Positions 51,332-59,540 of a stretch of 64,000 bases of DNA are shown piece by piece. The DNA is taken from the NCBI RefSeq assembly GCF_000426345.1, contig NZ_AUFE01000020.1, positions 1 through 64,000 of the forward strand. The letters are read 5' to 3'. Below the pieces are notes generated by a model. That model searched no databases. It had not been told where the DNA came from and saw only the letters and a program-made list of their open reading frames with translations. The position numbers were made by a program, and so were the translations under genes. Numbering within the stretch: the stretch's first letter is position 1; each line of letters opens with the position of its first letter. This stretch comes from Cupriavidus phytohabitans (GTDB lineage Bacteria; Pseudomonadota; Gammaproteobacteria; Burkholderiales; Burkholderiaceae).

Positions 51332-53095
51332 CGCATTGACCGGCGCCGCACCGCCGACCACGGCATCGCGCAGCGCGGTTGCCTGCGACAGGATGTGCTG
51401 TGCGAAGAAATGCGCGGTGGCGATCTTGGCGTCGTGGAAGTTCGGATCCTCGGCACGTTTCGCATCCGCGGCCAGCATCGCGCGGCCCAGCTGCCAGCCC
51501 GAGAATACGATGCCGCACAGCTTCAGGTACGGCACGCTGCCGGCGAACACGGCATTCGGATCCGACTTGGTATTGGCCACCACGAACTCAACCACCGCTT
51601 CCAGCGCCGCGCGGCCATTGGCCAGTTGCGCCTGGACCGCGGTGAAGGCAGCGCCGCCATGCTTGCCCAGCGCGGCCTCGGTCTCGGCGATCTGCGCGCA
51701 GATCGCGCGCGCCACCGCGCCGCCGTCGCGCACGGTCTTGCGGCCGACCAGGTCGTTGGCCTGGATGGCCGTGGTGCCTTCGTAGATCGGCAGGATGCGG
51801 GCGTCGCGGTAGTGCTGCGCCGCGCCGGTTTCCTCGATAAAGCCCATGCCGCCATGCACCTGCACGCCCAGGCTGGCGACGTCGATCGACAGCTCGGTGC
51901 TCCAGCCCTTGACCACCGGCACCAGGAATTCATAGAACGCCTGGCTTTGCTTGCGCACGGCTTCGTCCGGATGCTGGTGCGCGGTGTCGCTAGCGGCGGC
52001 CGCCACGTAGGCGACGGCGCGTGCGCCTTCGGTCAGTGCGCGCATCGTCATCAGCATGCGCTTGACGTCAGGGTGGTGGATGATGGTGACCGCTTCGCGC
52101 GCCGAGCCGTCGACCGGGCGGCTTTGCACGCGCTCGCGCGCATACGCCACGGCCTGCTGGTAGGCACGCTCGGACACCGCGACGCCCTGCATGCCGACTG
52201 CAAAGCGCGCGGAGTTCATCATGATGAACATGTACTCCAGGCCGCGGTTCTCTTCGCCCACCAGCGTGCCGATGGCGCCGCCGTGGTCGCCGAACTGCAG
52301 CACCGCGGTCGGGCTGGCCTTGATGCCCAGCTTGTGTTCGATCGACACGCAGTGCACGTCGTTGCGCTCGCCCAGGCTGCCGTCGGCGTTGACCAGGTAC
52401 TTGGGCACGATGAACAGCGAGATCCCCTTGACGCCTTCGGGCGCGTCGGGCGTGCGGGCCAGCACCAGATGGACGATGTTCTTCGCCATGTCGTGCTCGC
52501 CGTAGGTGATGAAGATCTTGGTGCCGAAGACCTTGTAGGTACCGTCGCCCTGCGGCTCGGCGCGGGTGCGCACCGCGGCCAGGTCCGAACCGGCCTGCGG
52601 CTCGGTCAGGTTCATGGTGCCGGTCCACTCGCCGCTGATCAGCTTGGGCAGGAAGGTGGCCTTCTGCTCGTCGGAGCCGGCGGTCAACAGGGCCTCGATG
52701 GCGCCGTCGGTCAGCAGCGGGCACAGCGCGAACGACAGGTTGGCGCTGTTCAGCATTTCGATGCAGGCGGTCGCAATCAGCTTGGGCAGGCCCTGGCCGC
52801 CGAAATCCTGCGGATGCAGCACGCCCTGCCAGCCGCCTTCGCCGAACTGGCGGAAGGCGTCCTTGAAGCCGGGGGTGGTGGTCACCACGCCGTCCTTCCA
52901 GCTGCTGGGATCCAGGTCGCCGGTGCGGTTGAGCGGCGTCAGCACCTGTTCGTTGAACTTGGCGGCTTCGTCGAGCACGGCCCCGGCCGTTTCCGGCGTG
53001 GCTTCCTCGAAGCCGGGCAGGCGGCTGACAGCGTCAAGACCTGCGAGCTCGTTCATCACGAACAGCATGTCTTTGAGCGGGGCACGGTAGGTCAT
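51311..53095 (-). CDS. Acyl-CoA dehydrogenase (long type, about 594 residues)
   Basis: A flavoprotein that removes two hydrogens from acyl-CoA in fatty-acid breakdown and passes electrons to ETF. It is of the longer bacterial type with an extra N-terminal segment (MTYRAPLKDMLFVMNELAGL) and a C-terminal domain. FAD/acyl-binding signatures GTMNLTEPQAGSDLAAVRTR and KVFGTKIFITYGEHD, and the catalytic-loop YEGTTAIQANDL, are present. AGGAG precedes the ATG. The gene ends in a 17-base duplication. No ETF or hydratase genes are adjacent. Confidence 0.93.
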   Translation of the reverse strand: MTYRAPLKDMLFVMNELAGLDAVSRLPGFEEATPETAGAVLDEAAKFNEQVLTPLNRTGDLDPSSWKDGVVTTTPGFKDAFRQFGEGGWQGVLHPQDFGGQGLPKLIATACIEMLNSANLSFALCPLLTDGAIEALLTAGSDEQKATFLPKLISGEWTGTMNLTEPQAGSDLAAVRTRAEPQGDGTYKVFGTKIFITYGEHDMAKNIVHLVLARTPDAPEGVKGISLFIVPKYLVNADGSLGERNDVHCVSIEHKLGIKASPTAVLQFGDHGGAIGTLVGEENRGLEYMFIMMNSARFAVGMQGVAVSERAYQQAVAYARERVQSRPVDGSAREAVTIIHHPDVKRMLMTMRALTEGARAVAYVAAAASDTAHQHPDEAVRKQSQAFYEFLVPVVKGWSTELSIDVASLGVQVHGGMGFIEETGAAQHYRDARILPIYEGTTAIQANDLVGRKTVRDGGAVARAICAQIAETEAALGKHGGAAFTAVQAQLANGRAALEAVVEFVVANTKSDPNAVFAGSVPYLKLCGIVFSGWQLGRAMLAADAKRAEDPNFHDAKIATAHFFAQHILSQATALRDAVVGGAAPVNALTAEQF

Positions 53096-53314
53096 GGATG
53101 TCTCCTGTCTGTACGTCTGTACGCTTGTTCCTGGGTGGCGCGCAGGGCATGGCGCCTGGCCCGCAACCCGGGCCGATACGTCATCGTAACGCGGGAAGCA
53201 CCGGGCGCGGCTATCCAAAGCTGCCCATTCATTGACGAAATCTGCCGCCATACATAAACCGGCGCGCGGCGATGCCCGCAGGTCGGCACCGGCCTGGCCT
53301 CGTGGCAGGATTTG

Positions 53315-54322
53315 TCAGGGGTGTGCGGGCATGGTCCGGTAGGCCTTGGGCGTGCTGCCGGTCCAGTTGCGGAAGGCACGATGGAAGGCGGTGGGGTTGT
53401 CAAAGCCGATATCGAAGGCGATCGCCGCGATCGCATCCGTGGTGCGCGTGAGCCGCTGGATGGCAATGTCCCGGCGCACCTCGTCCTTCACTGCCTGGAA
53501 GGTCGTGCCTTCAGCGGTCAGCCGGCGGCACAGCGTGCGGACCGAGAAGTGCAGGTCCTGCGCCACCGCTTCGATGGTCGGCGTCGCCGGCAGGCAGTCG
53601 GCCAGGTACTGGCGCACATGGTGGCACACCATCTGGTCGGCGAACGCGACGAAGATCCAGTCCTCGGGCGCGCGCGCCAGGAATTTCTGCAAATCGGCCT
53701 TGCGCCGGCGGACCGGCATGTCCAGGTAGGACTCCTCGAACCTGAGCAGCGTCTGGCGGCCGCCGAACTGCACCGGGCCGGGAAACAGGTAAAGGGAGTC
53801 GCTGGCGCGCGGCGGCCGCGGAAAATCGAACTCCACCCTGGCCAGAGGGATGCGCATGCCGATCAGCCATGAGGCGACGCCGTGGACCAGCTTGAGCATC
53901 AGCTCGCTGCCCAGCGCGCTGACGCCGGGGCCGGCCGGGTCGGCACGCAGCACGACCTCGCCGAAACCATCGTCGCGTCCGGATTCGAGCCGGAAATCGT
54001 CCAGGATCAGGTGGAAGAACTGGCCAAAGCGGTGCAGCGCCACTTCCAGCCGCGGCGCATCCAGCAGGCTCAGGCACAGGAACTTGAGCGTGCCGTTGCG
54101 CAGCGGCCGGCTGAAGATGCCGGGCATCTCGTCGTCCAGTTCCATGGCCAGTTCGCGGTAGAGCGTGGAAAACTGTTCCTCGGTCACGCGCGCGGCCGGC
54201 GCCTGCAACAGGCCGCTCGGGATCCCCGCGCGCTCCGCCAGCCGCGCCATGGCGGCCGGGTCGGCACCGGACAGGAAGCCGTTGACCAGCGAAATGGGGA
54301 CGGTGGCGGTGAACTGGGTCAA
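53315..54322 (-). CDS. AraC-family transcriptional regulator (OruR/ArgR type N-terminus)
   Basis: A 335-residue regulator with an N-terminal ligand-sensing domain of the type found in OruR-like proteins (LVNGFLSGADPAAMARLAERA, PGIFSRPLRNGTLKFLCLS) and a C-terminal double helix-turn-helix (AVAQDLHFSVRTLCRRLTAE, IAAIAFDIGFDNPTAFHRAF). It is on the same strand as and 219 bases upstream of the acyl-CoA dehydrogenase gene, so it may control it. Confidence 0.9.
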   Translation of the reverse strand: MTQFTATVPISLVNGFLSGADPAAMARLAERAGIPSGLLQAPAARVTEEQFSTLYRELAMELDDEMPGIFSRPLRNGTLKFLCLSLLDAPRLEVALHRFGQFFHLILDDFRLESGRDDGFGEVVLRADPAGPGVSALGSELMLKLVHGVASWLIGMRIPLARVEFDFPRPPRASDSLYLFPGPVQFGGRQTLLRFEESYLDMPVRRRKADLQKFLARAPEDWIFVAFADQMVCHHVRQYLADCLPATPTIEAVAQDLHFSVRTLCRRLTAEGTTFQAVKDEVRRDIAIQRLTRTTDAIAAIAFDIGFDNPTAFHRAFRNWTGSTPKAYRTMPAHP

Positions 54323-54456
54323 TGTTGCGGGGCGGCTAATACGGAGTGGTGCGCAAGCGCGCCGGGACGATGCGTGGCGTATTTTGTCATAGCCCGGCGG
54401 GTGTTACCGGCGCTCCGGGGTTGCTATGGCACCCATGTTGAGCGTCGCGACCGCTG

Positions 54457-54978
54457 TCAGTCCTGCGCGGACCGTGCCGGTTCCTCCGCCGCGTGCGCGC
54501 CGGGGTCCGCGTCCATGTGGACGCTGGCCAGGCCGGCGTTGAGCTGGTTCAGGAAATGGACCAGCGAAACCTTGTCGTCAAAGCCGAAGCTCGCCAGCGC
54601 CTGGCGGTAGAACTCATAGATCCTGGGTTGCAGGCTGTTCCAGAACTCGCGCCCCTTCGGCGTCAGCACGACCTTCTTGGCGCGGCGGTCCACGGTGTCG
54701 GCAACACGCTGGACATGCTTTTCCCGCTCCAGCCGCTTGAGCACGCCATCAAGGCTTTGCCGGCTCACCACCAGGTATTCGGTCAGTTCCGAGAACGACA
54801 TGCCTTCCGGCACCTGCGGCCGCGATAGCGCCCCCAGCACGGACCACTGCACGGTGGTGATGCCGAGCGACTTGCTGGTCTGCCGGTCCAGCGTATTGCC
54901 GGCCTGGAACAGCCGGAAAAACAGCCGGTTATGGACGGATGCGTCGGACGGGTCGTACGCGAATTCTGGTTTGGTCAT
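54457..54978 (-). CDS. MarR-family transcriptional regulator
   Basis: A 173-residue winged-helix regulator. The DNA-binding part reads ITTVQWSVLGALSRPQVPEG, SFSELTEYLVVSRQSLDGVL, then DRRAKKVVLTPKGREFWNSL for the wing and last helix. It resembles regulators of aromatic compound metabolism. It lies 134 bases from the AraC gene; upstream is an AT-rich stretch with a GATCATGATC palindrome around 55132-55141. Targets are unknown. Confidence 0.9.
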   Translation of the reverse strand: MTKPEFAYDPSDASVHNRLFFRLFQAGNTLDRQTSKSLGITTVQWSVLGALSRPQVPEGMSFSELTEYLVVSRQSLDGVLKRLEREKHVQRVADTVDRRAKKVVLTPKGREFWNSLQPRIYEFYRQALASFGFDDKVSLVHFLNQLNAGLASVHMDADPGAHAAEEPARSAQD

Positions 54979-55211
54979 GGTGTGGGATTGACACTGGCCG
55001 CCGTGAGCCTGCCATTAGTGTGCCTATTCTAAGGCGGCGCGGAGCACACACGCACAGGCGCGACGGGTGGGATGGTACCCTGCGAGCCGTTTGAATGTGT
55101 TCCATCGTGCTCTTTTGCTGCATTTGCGCAAAGATCATGATCATTATTTATAAGCAGTGGTAGTGAGAAAAAGCCTGCTAGCGGATGTGTTGGTAAATAT
55201 AAGTAAGGATA

Positions 55212-55240
55212 TTGACGTATACGTAAGGCGTGCCTAGTAT
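55212..55240 (+). promoter_or_regulatory. Strong sigma-70-type promoter with a palindrome at the -35 box
   Basis: TTGACG (55212-55217) and TAGTAT (55235-55240) are separated by 17 bases. ACGTATACGT (55215-55224) is a perfect 10-base palindrome overlapping the -35 box and could be an operator. Confidence 0.65.
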
Positions 55241-55270
55241 TCTTCGGATTCTTGCCATCAAGGTTCAGCC

Positions 55271-55366
55271 ATGACCATTACGTTCCACCATGCTGCCGAT
55301 GTCGCCGTCCTGGCCGTCCTGGCCGTCCTGGCCGTCGAGCGCCCGGCGCGCTTCGTCGGCCGCTGA
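55271..55366 (+). CDS. Possible leader peptide of 31 residues with a Val-Leu-Ala repeat
   Basis: An ATG with AAGG eight bases upstream begins 24 bases after the predicted transcription start. It encodes MTITFHHAADVAVLAVLAVL followed by AVERPARFVGR. The VLA stretch comes from a 9-base GCCGTCCTG tandem repeat (three to four copies). It could be a small membrane peptide or a leader, or a fragment of a longer gene; no family is recognised. Confidence 0.35.
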   Translation: MTITFHHAADVAVLAVLAVLAVERPARFVGR

Positions 55367-55399
55367 GCGGCTGGTCTTCCGGCTCGCTGGGACGCAAAT

Positions 55400-55792
55400 A
55401 TGGAAGTGGCACAAGCCGCGCGCCCCCTCCGGTCCACACAGCCGGAAATGGGCATCACCGACATGCTCCATCACATCCGCGCCGCGGCCCGGACCATCCA
55501 GGCCGAGGCGCGGCGCCAATGGCCCGGCGACGCCAATGCGGTGACACGCCGCCTCAGCCGCCTGCTGTCGCTGGCCATGCGCCAGCAATCCGCGCTGGAC
55601 ATTGCGGTGATCCTGGGCAGTGCCGCCGAGCTTCGCTATTTCCCCGACGATGCGGCGCTGGAGCGGTGTACCCGCATGGTCGAGTCCCACGGCGGCAAGG
55701 CCATGCGTGCGGTCGTCTGGGCGGTCCGGCATCGCCGCGTGCGGGCCGGCGTAACCATTACCCGGCGCTTTATCGTCGACGCGGTCGACTGA
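55400..55792 (+). CDS. Protein of unknown function
   Basis: A 130-residue soluble basic protein. Conserved-looking stretches are IRAAARTIQAEARRQWPGDA, AELRYFPDDAALERCTRMVE and VVWAVRHRRVRAGVTITRRF. The ATG at 55400 has no clear ribosome site; a start at 55448 (MGITDML) is equally possible. It lies behind the strong promoter at 55212-55240 and is closed by a terminator-like hairpin at 55805-55828. I recognise no family. Confidence 0.6.
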   Translation: MEVAQAARPLRSTQPEMGITDMLHHIRAAARTIQAEARRQWPGDANAVTRRLSRLLSLAMRQQSALDIAVILGSAAELRYFPDDAALERCTRMVESHGGKAMRAVVWAVRHRRVRAGVTITRRFIVDAVD

Positions 55793-55804
55793 CCTCCAAT
55801 GAAC

Positions 55805-55828
55805 AATGGCGGGCCAGGGCCCGCCATT
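55805..55828. terminator. Terminator-like hairpin between convergent genes
   Basis: AATGGCGGGCC (55805-55815) and GGCCCGCCATT (55818-55828) form a perfect stem; TTCCTTAT follows on the plus strand. It probably ends the plus-strand transcript and may act on both strands. Confidence 0.65.
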
Positions 55829-55873
55829 TCCTTATGGCGGCGCGCAGTCGCGCCGCGCGCCTCCAGGACGCTG

Positions 55874-57253
55874 TCAGCTTCGCGCTTCAGCCACGCCCGG
55901 CACCATCGACGCCGGGGCCGCGCTTGCCGCTGCATCGGCGTGCAGCGCCGATGCCGACAGCCGATGGTTGATGCACGCGAGCGCCAGCGCACCCACGATC
56001 CCCGCCGCACCGATGACCAGGAAGTTCTGCGCCAGCGGCAACTGCAGCGAAACGATCAGCCCGATCAGCACCGGCGCCGCGATGGCACCAAGCCGTCCGA
56101 TGCCCGAGGCCATGCCAACGCCGGTCGAACGGATCGACACCGGATAAAACTGGCCGCTGTATGCATACGCGACGATCTGCGCGCCGGTAGTGCAAGCACC
56201 TACCGCGCCGATCAGCAGGTAGAGCATCTCGGTCGAGGTCTTGAACGTCATCAGGTAAAGGAACGCGCCGCCGAGCAAGTACATCACCACCAGCACCCAC
56301 TTGATATGGAACCGGTCGGCCAGCCATCCGCCACCGATCGCACCTACCACAGCGCCCACGTTCAGCGCGATCACGAAGCTGAGCGCGGAGCCCAGGCTGT
56401 AGCCCGACATCGCCATCAGCTTGGTCAGCCAGGTGCTGAGCGCATAGACCATGAACAGGCCGGTAAAGAAGGCGATCCAGAACATGACCGTGCTGAAGCC
56501 ACGGCCGTCCTGGAACAGGCGGGCCACCGGCGCGCCGGCTGCGCGGTCCTGCTGCGGCAAGCGGAAGGTGGCGCCGGCATCCAGGCGCAGGTGCGGGTCG
56601 ATGCGTTGCGCGAGGGCGCGCAGGTCCTTTTCGTTCTGGCGCGACACCAGGAACGACAGCGACTCCGGCATCGTCTTCAGGATGAACGGGATCAGGATCA
56701 CCGGCACGCCGGCCGCGAAGAACACGATCTGCCAGCCAAACCCGGCAATGAACTGCTTGCCGATCACCGCGGCCAGGATGCCGCCGATGGCATAGCCGGA
56801 GAACATCACCGTGGTCATGAAGCTGCGGATCTTGCGCGGCGAATATTCCGTCATCTGCGCCACGATGTTGGGCATCACGCCGCCGATGCCAAGACCGGCG
56901 ATAAACCGCATCACGCTGAACGTGACCGGATCGCTGGTCAGGCCCGCGGCCGCCGTGAACACGCTGAACAGGAATACGCACAGCGAGATGGTCCAGCGTC
57001 GTCCGATCTTGTCGGAGAGGGCGCCCAGGAAGATAGCGCCGAACATCATGCCGAACAGCGCCGAGCTCGCCATGAAGCCGGCGGTCGACGCCGTGACGCC
57101 CATCTCCTTCATGATCGATGGCAGCGCGGCACCCGCTACGGCGATGTCATATCCGTCGATGATGATCACCAGCAGGCACCAGGCCAGGACACGCGCATGG
57201 AATCGGTTAAAGCGGGCGCCGTCGGCCAGCTTCTGTACATCAATGTGCTGCAT
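55874..57253 (-). CDS. MFS transporter of the aromatic acid:H+ symporter family (BenK/PcaK-like)
   Basis: A 459-residue importer with twelve membrane helices. The AAHS family marks are present: CLLVIIIDGYDIAVAGAALP in helix 1 with its DGYD motif, the loop 2-3 motif GALSDKIGRRWTI, and RFIAGLGIGGVMPNIVAQ near helix 4. Such carriers bring in benzoate, 4-hydroxybenzoate, protocatechuate or similar acids with protons. No ring-cleavage genes are adjacent. It is the last gene before the uraD region and reads away from it by a 265-base gap. Confidence 0.9.
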   Translation of the reverse strand: MQHIDVQKLADGARFNRFHARVLAWCLLVIIIDGYDIAVAGAALPSIMKEMGVTASTAGFMASSALFGMMFGAIFLGALSDKIGRRWTISLCVFLFSVFTAAAGLTSDPVTFSVMRFIAGLGIGGVMPNIVAQMTEYSPRKIRSFMTTVMFSGYAIGGILAAVIGKQFIAGFGWQIVFFAAGVPVILIPFILKTMPESLSFLVSRQNEKDLRALAQRIDPHLRLDAGATFRLPQQDRAAGAPVARLFQDGRGFSTVMFWIAFFTGLFMVYALSTWLTKLMAMSGYSLGSALSFVIALNVGAVVGAIGGGWLADRFHIKWVLVVMYLLGGAFLYLMTFKTSTEMLYLLIGAVGACTTGAQIVAYAYSGQFYPVSIRSTGVGMASGIGRLGAIAAPVLIGLIVSLQLPLAQNFLVIGAAGIVGALALACINHRLSASALHADAAASAAPASMVPGVAEARS

Positions 57254-57518
57254 CTATGTCTCCTTCACCAATCTTCTTTTGAACGCTCAACCAGCGGCAA
57301 GGGCCCGCGAACGGGCCCCTGGCCCGGGCTGGACGGGCTATGGTTGATGCGTGGTTATACGTCAAGATCATTACTTATATCGTGACGAAAACCTAGGGTA
57401 TTTCCGGTGAAGAAGTGCTGAATCGGCGGTTATTTAGTCAATAAGTTGATTTATCAAGCAGTGTGCGCGCAGGCGCGATCGGTTCGGCCGCCTGGCCCTC
57501 CCGCACCTGTCGCCGCAT

Positions 57519-58043
57519 TCATGCCAGCGTATCGAGCCGTGCCTGCAGCCGCCCGCGCGTGATCGCGCCGATCTGAGCCAGCGCCTCATCCAGTTCCTGC
57601 TGCGTGCTGCGGTCGATACGGCGTTCCAGCGCGGCAAAGATGCCTTCCCGCGTGTAGTGCCGCACGCAGATAATGAAGGGAAAGCCGTGTCGTGCCAGGT
57701 AAGCGGCATTCATGCGGTCGAGCGTGGCTTCCTGCTGCACTGACATCGTGTCCAGCCCCGCGCTCTTCTGCTCGGCATTGGAATCCGCCGTCATGGTGCC
57801 GGCGCGGATATTGGCGGCCGACAGCATCGGGTGCAGGTTCAGGAAATCGCACTGGGCCTTCGCATCCAGCTTGCGGATGACATCCATCATCGCATCATGC
57901 AGCGCGCTGGACGATGCAAAGGGCCGCCGCGCCCAGGCGCGCTCTGCCGCCAGCGGAAAATGCTCGAACACGCTGCCGAACGCGTGGGTAAAGCCGGACT
58001 GGTCCAGCGCGTTGACCGGCGCCAGATCGATGGACTGTGACAT
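57519..58043 (-). CDS. uraD: 2-oxo-4-hydroxy-4-carboxy-5-ureidoimidazoline (OHCU) decarboxylase
   Basis: A 174-residue cytoplasmic enzyme that turns OHCU into S-allantoin in uric acid breakdown. The catalytic histidine lies in FLNLHPML (H71), and the glutamate and surrounding helix in QQEATLDRMNAAYLARHGFP with FIICVR are typical. Length is normal for a stand-alone UraD. It acts directly after hydroxyisourate hydrolase, which is encoded at 61435. It is preceded by the LysR gene on the same strand, 129 bases away. Confidence 0.92.
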   Translation of the reverse strand: MSQSIDLAPVNALDQSGFTHAFGSVFEHFPLAAERAWARRPFASSSALHDAMMDVIRKLDAKAQCDFLNLHPMLSAANIRAGTMTADSNAEQKSAGLDTMSVQQEATLDRMNAAYLARHGFPFIICVRHYTREGIFAALERRIDRSTQQELDEALAQIGAITRGRLQARLDTLA

Positions 58044-58172
58044 GGACTGCTCTCCCGTTGTGCCGGCCGCGCAGGCCAGGCATGGAAACCGAATACGGGC
58101 CGAGTATAGGAAGCAGGCATGGCCGCGGCGAGGGGCGCGGCCATATAAGACGCATAACAGAATCCGATACCG

Positions 58173-59129
58173 CTATGCGCGTGGGGCGGGGTCCAGGTCG
58201 CGCAGGTCGCGCAGCGCCTGCGATGCCGCCGTCAGCATGCCGCGCAGCCACGCATGCGAGGCCGAGCGGTGGCGCGCGGGATGCCACAGCTGGTAGAAGC
58301 GCATGAACGGGAATTCGATCGGCGGCCTGAGCACCGCCACCGGTACATGCTGCGCGTGATAGTTGGCAAAGTGGCGGCCCGTCGTCAGGATCAGGTCCGT
58401 GCCGGGGATCAGGCTCGGCGCCAGGTTGAAGTAAGGGCAGCTCACGCGGTTGTCCCGGTGCACGCGCATCGTGCTGAGGCCCGTGTCCACCAGCCCGCGC
58501 TGGTCGCGCGAGTAGGGCGTCGGCACGATATGCGCCGCGCCCAGGTAGGCCTGCGCGGTGAACTTTCCCGGCCGGTTATGCACGCTGTCAGGCGCCACCA
58601 TGCAGACCACCTCGTCTTCCAGCAATACGGACAGGTGCAGGTGCTCCGGGGGATTGGGCCAGTTGCCGATCACGATGTCGATGGTGCCCTCCGACAGCGC
58701 CTGCTCGTAGTCGAAGGTGGCGGTCAGTGGAATCGCCGCCAGCCGCGCCTGGGGTGCCATGCGCCGGAACTCCCGTACGACTTGGGCAAAGAACGGCGGC
58801 GCGAGGTAGTCGGGCATCGCTACGGTAAAGCTTTGCTCGGTGGTGGCGGGGTCGAAGCGGTCGTCCGACACCAGCAGATTGTCCAGCGCGCTGAGCGCCG
58901 CCTGCGCGTTGCGGGCAAGCTGCAGGGCGCGCTCGGTCGGCACCATGACATTCTTTTCGCGCGTGAGCAGCGGGTCGTTGAAGATCGCGCGCAGCCGCTT
59001 GAGCGCTGAGCTGATCGCCGGTTGCGACTGGTTCAGCCGGACGGCGGTGCGCGAGACGCTCTGCTCGGCAATCAGGATGCACAGCACGCGCAGCAGGTAG
59101 GTATCGAAAGGGTCGTCGGCGCGGATCAT
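58173..59129 (-). CDS. LysR-family regulator, probably of the ureide cluster
   Basis: A 318-residue regulator with an N-terminal helix-turn-helix (LLRVLCILIAEQSVSRTAVR, NQSQPAISSALKRLRAIFND) of the NodD/NahR-like type (PLLTREKNVMVPTERALQL) and a full effector domain. The start at MIRADDP is the natural one for the family. It sits between uraD and the divergent permease gene; a LysR-type palindrome lies 274 bases upstream, ahead of the permease promoter. It is the likely activator of the cluster. Confidence 0.9.
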   Translation of the reverse strand: MIRADDPFDTYLLRVLCILIAEQSVSRTAVRLNQSQPAISSALKRLRAIFNDPLLTREKNVMVPTERALQLARNAQAALSALDNLLVSDDRFDPATTEQSFTVAMPDYLAPPFFAQVVREFRRMAPQARLAAIPLTATFDYEQALSEGTIDIVIGNWPNPPEHLHLSVLLEDEVVCMVAPDSVHNRPGKFTAQAYLGAAHIVPTPYSRDQRGLVDTGLSTMRVHRDNRVSCPYFNLAPSLIPGTDLILTTGRHFANYHAQHVPVAVLRPPIEFPFMRFYQLWHPARHRSASHAWLRGMLTAASQALRDLRDLDPAPRA

Positions 59130-59540
59130 GCGGAGTCTCGGGCGTTCCGGTAGGTAAGTAGGCGTGGGCAGCAGGCGCCGCAACCGGTGCGCATTGCTTG
59201 CTGCCCATGGCGGCTTTGTAGCCTTTTGCGCACCGCACGGCAACGCGGTCGAACCCGCACGCGGGCGGGAACGCCGCCCCCCGGCGCACCGCGGAGGAGG
59301 GCAAAGCGGGTGCCCTAGGGTAATCCATAGGTCCGCCAACGCGCCTGGCAAAAACCCGGAATCCCGCGCCAGGCAAGGCTTTCCGACCCATATCCAAGCT
59401 GATATAGGGCCTATACCAGCGCCCCCGTTCCGCAATCCGGGCCCGTTCCTATACTTGCACCCAATCCAGACGGAGGGCCGCCGCAGCACCATCCCCGCGG
59501 CATCGCCCGCACAACACAAACCGACAAGACAGGAGACTCC
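59130..59540. other. Divergent region between LysR and permease genes
   Basis: No gene was found. The first 270 bases are GC-rich and unremarkable. The palindrome and promoter at 59403-59455 are listed separately; the rest is the leader of the permease gene. Confidence 0.5.
59403..59455 (+). promoter_or_regulatory. LysR-type operator and promoter of the permease-HIU hydrolase operon
   Basis: TATAGGGCCTATA (59403-59415) is a perfect palindrome with the T-N11-A pattern of LysR sites. TATACT (59450-59455) is a good -10 box, and the -35 region (TTCCGC, 59428-59433) is poor. The palindrome would lie about 50-60 bases before the transcription start, where LysR activators bind. Confidence 0.6.
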
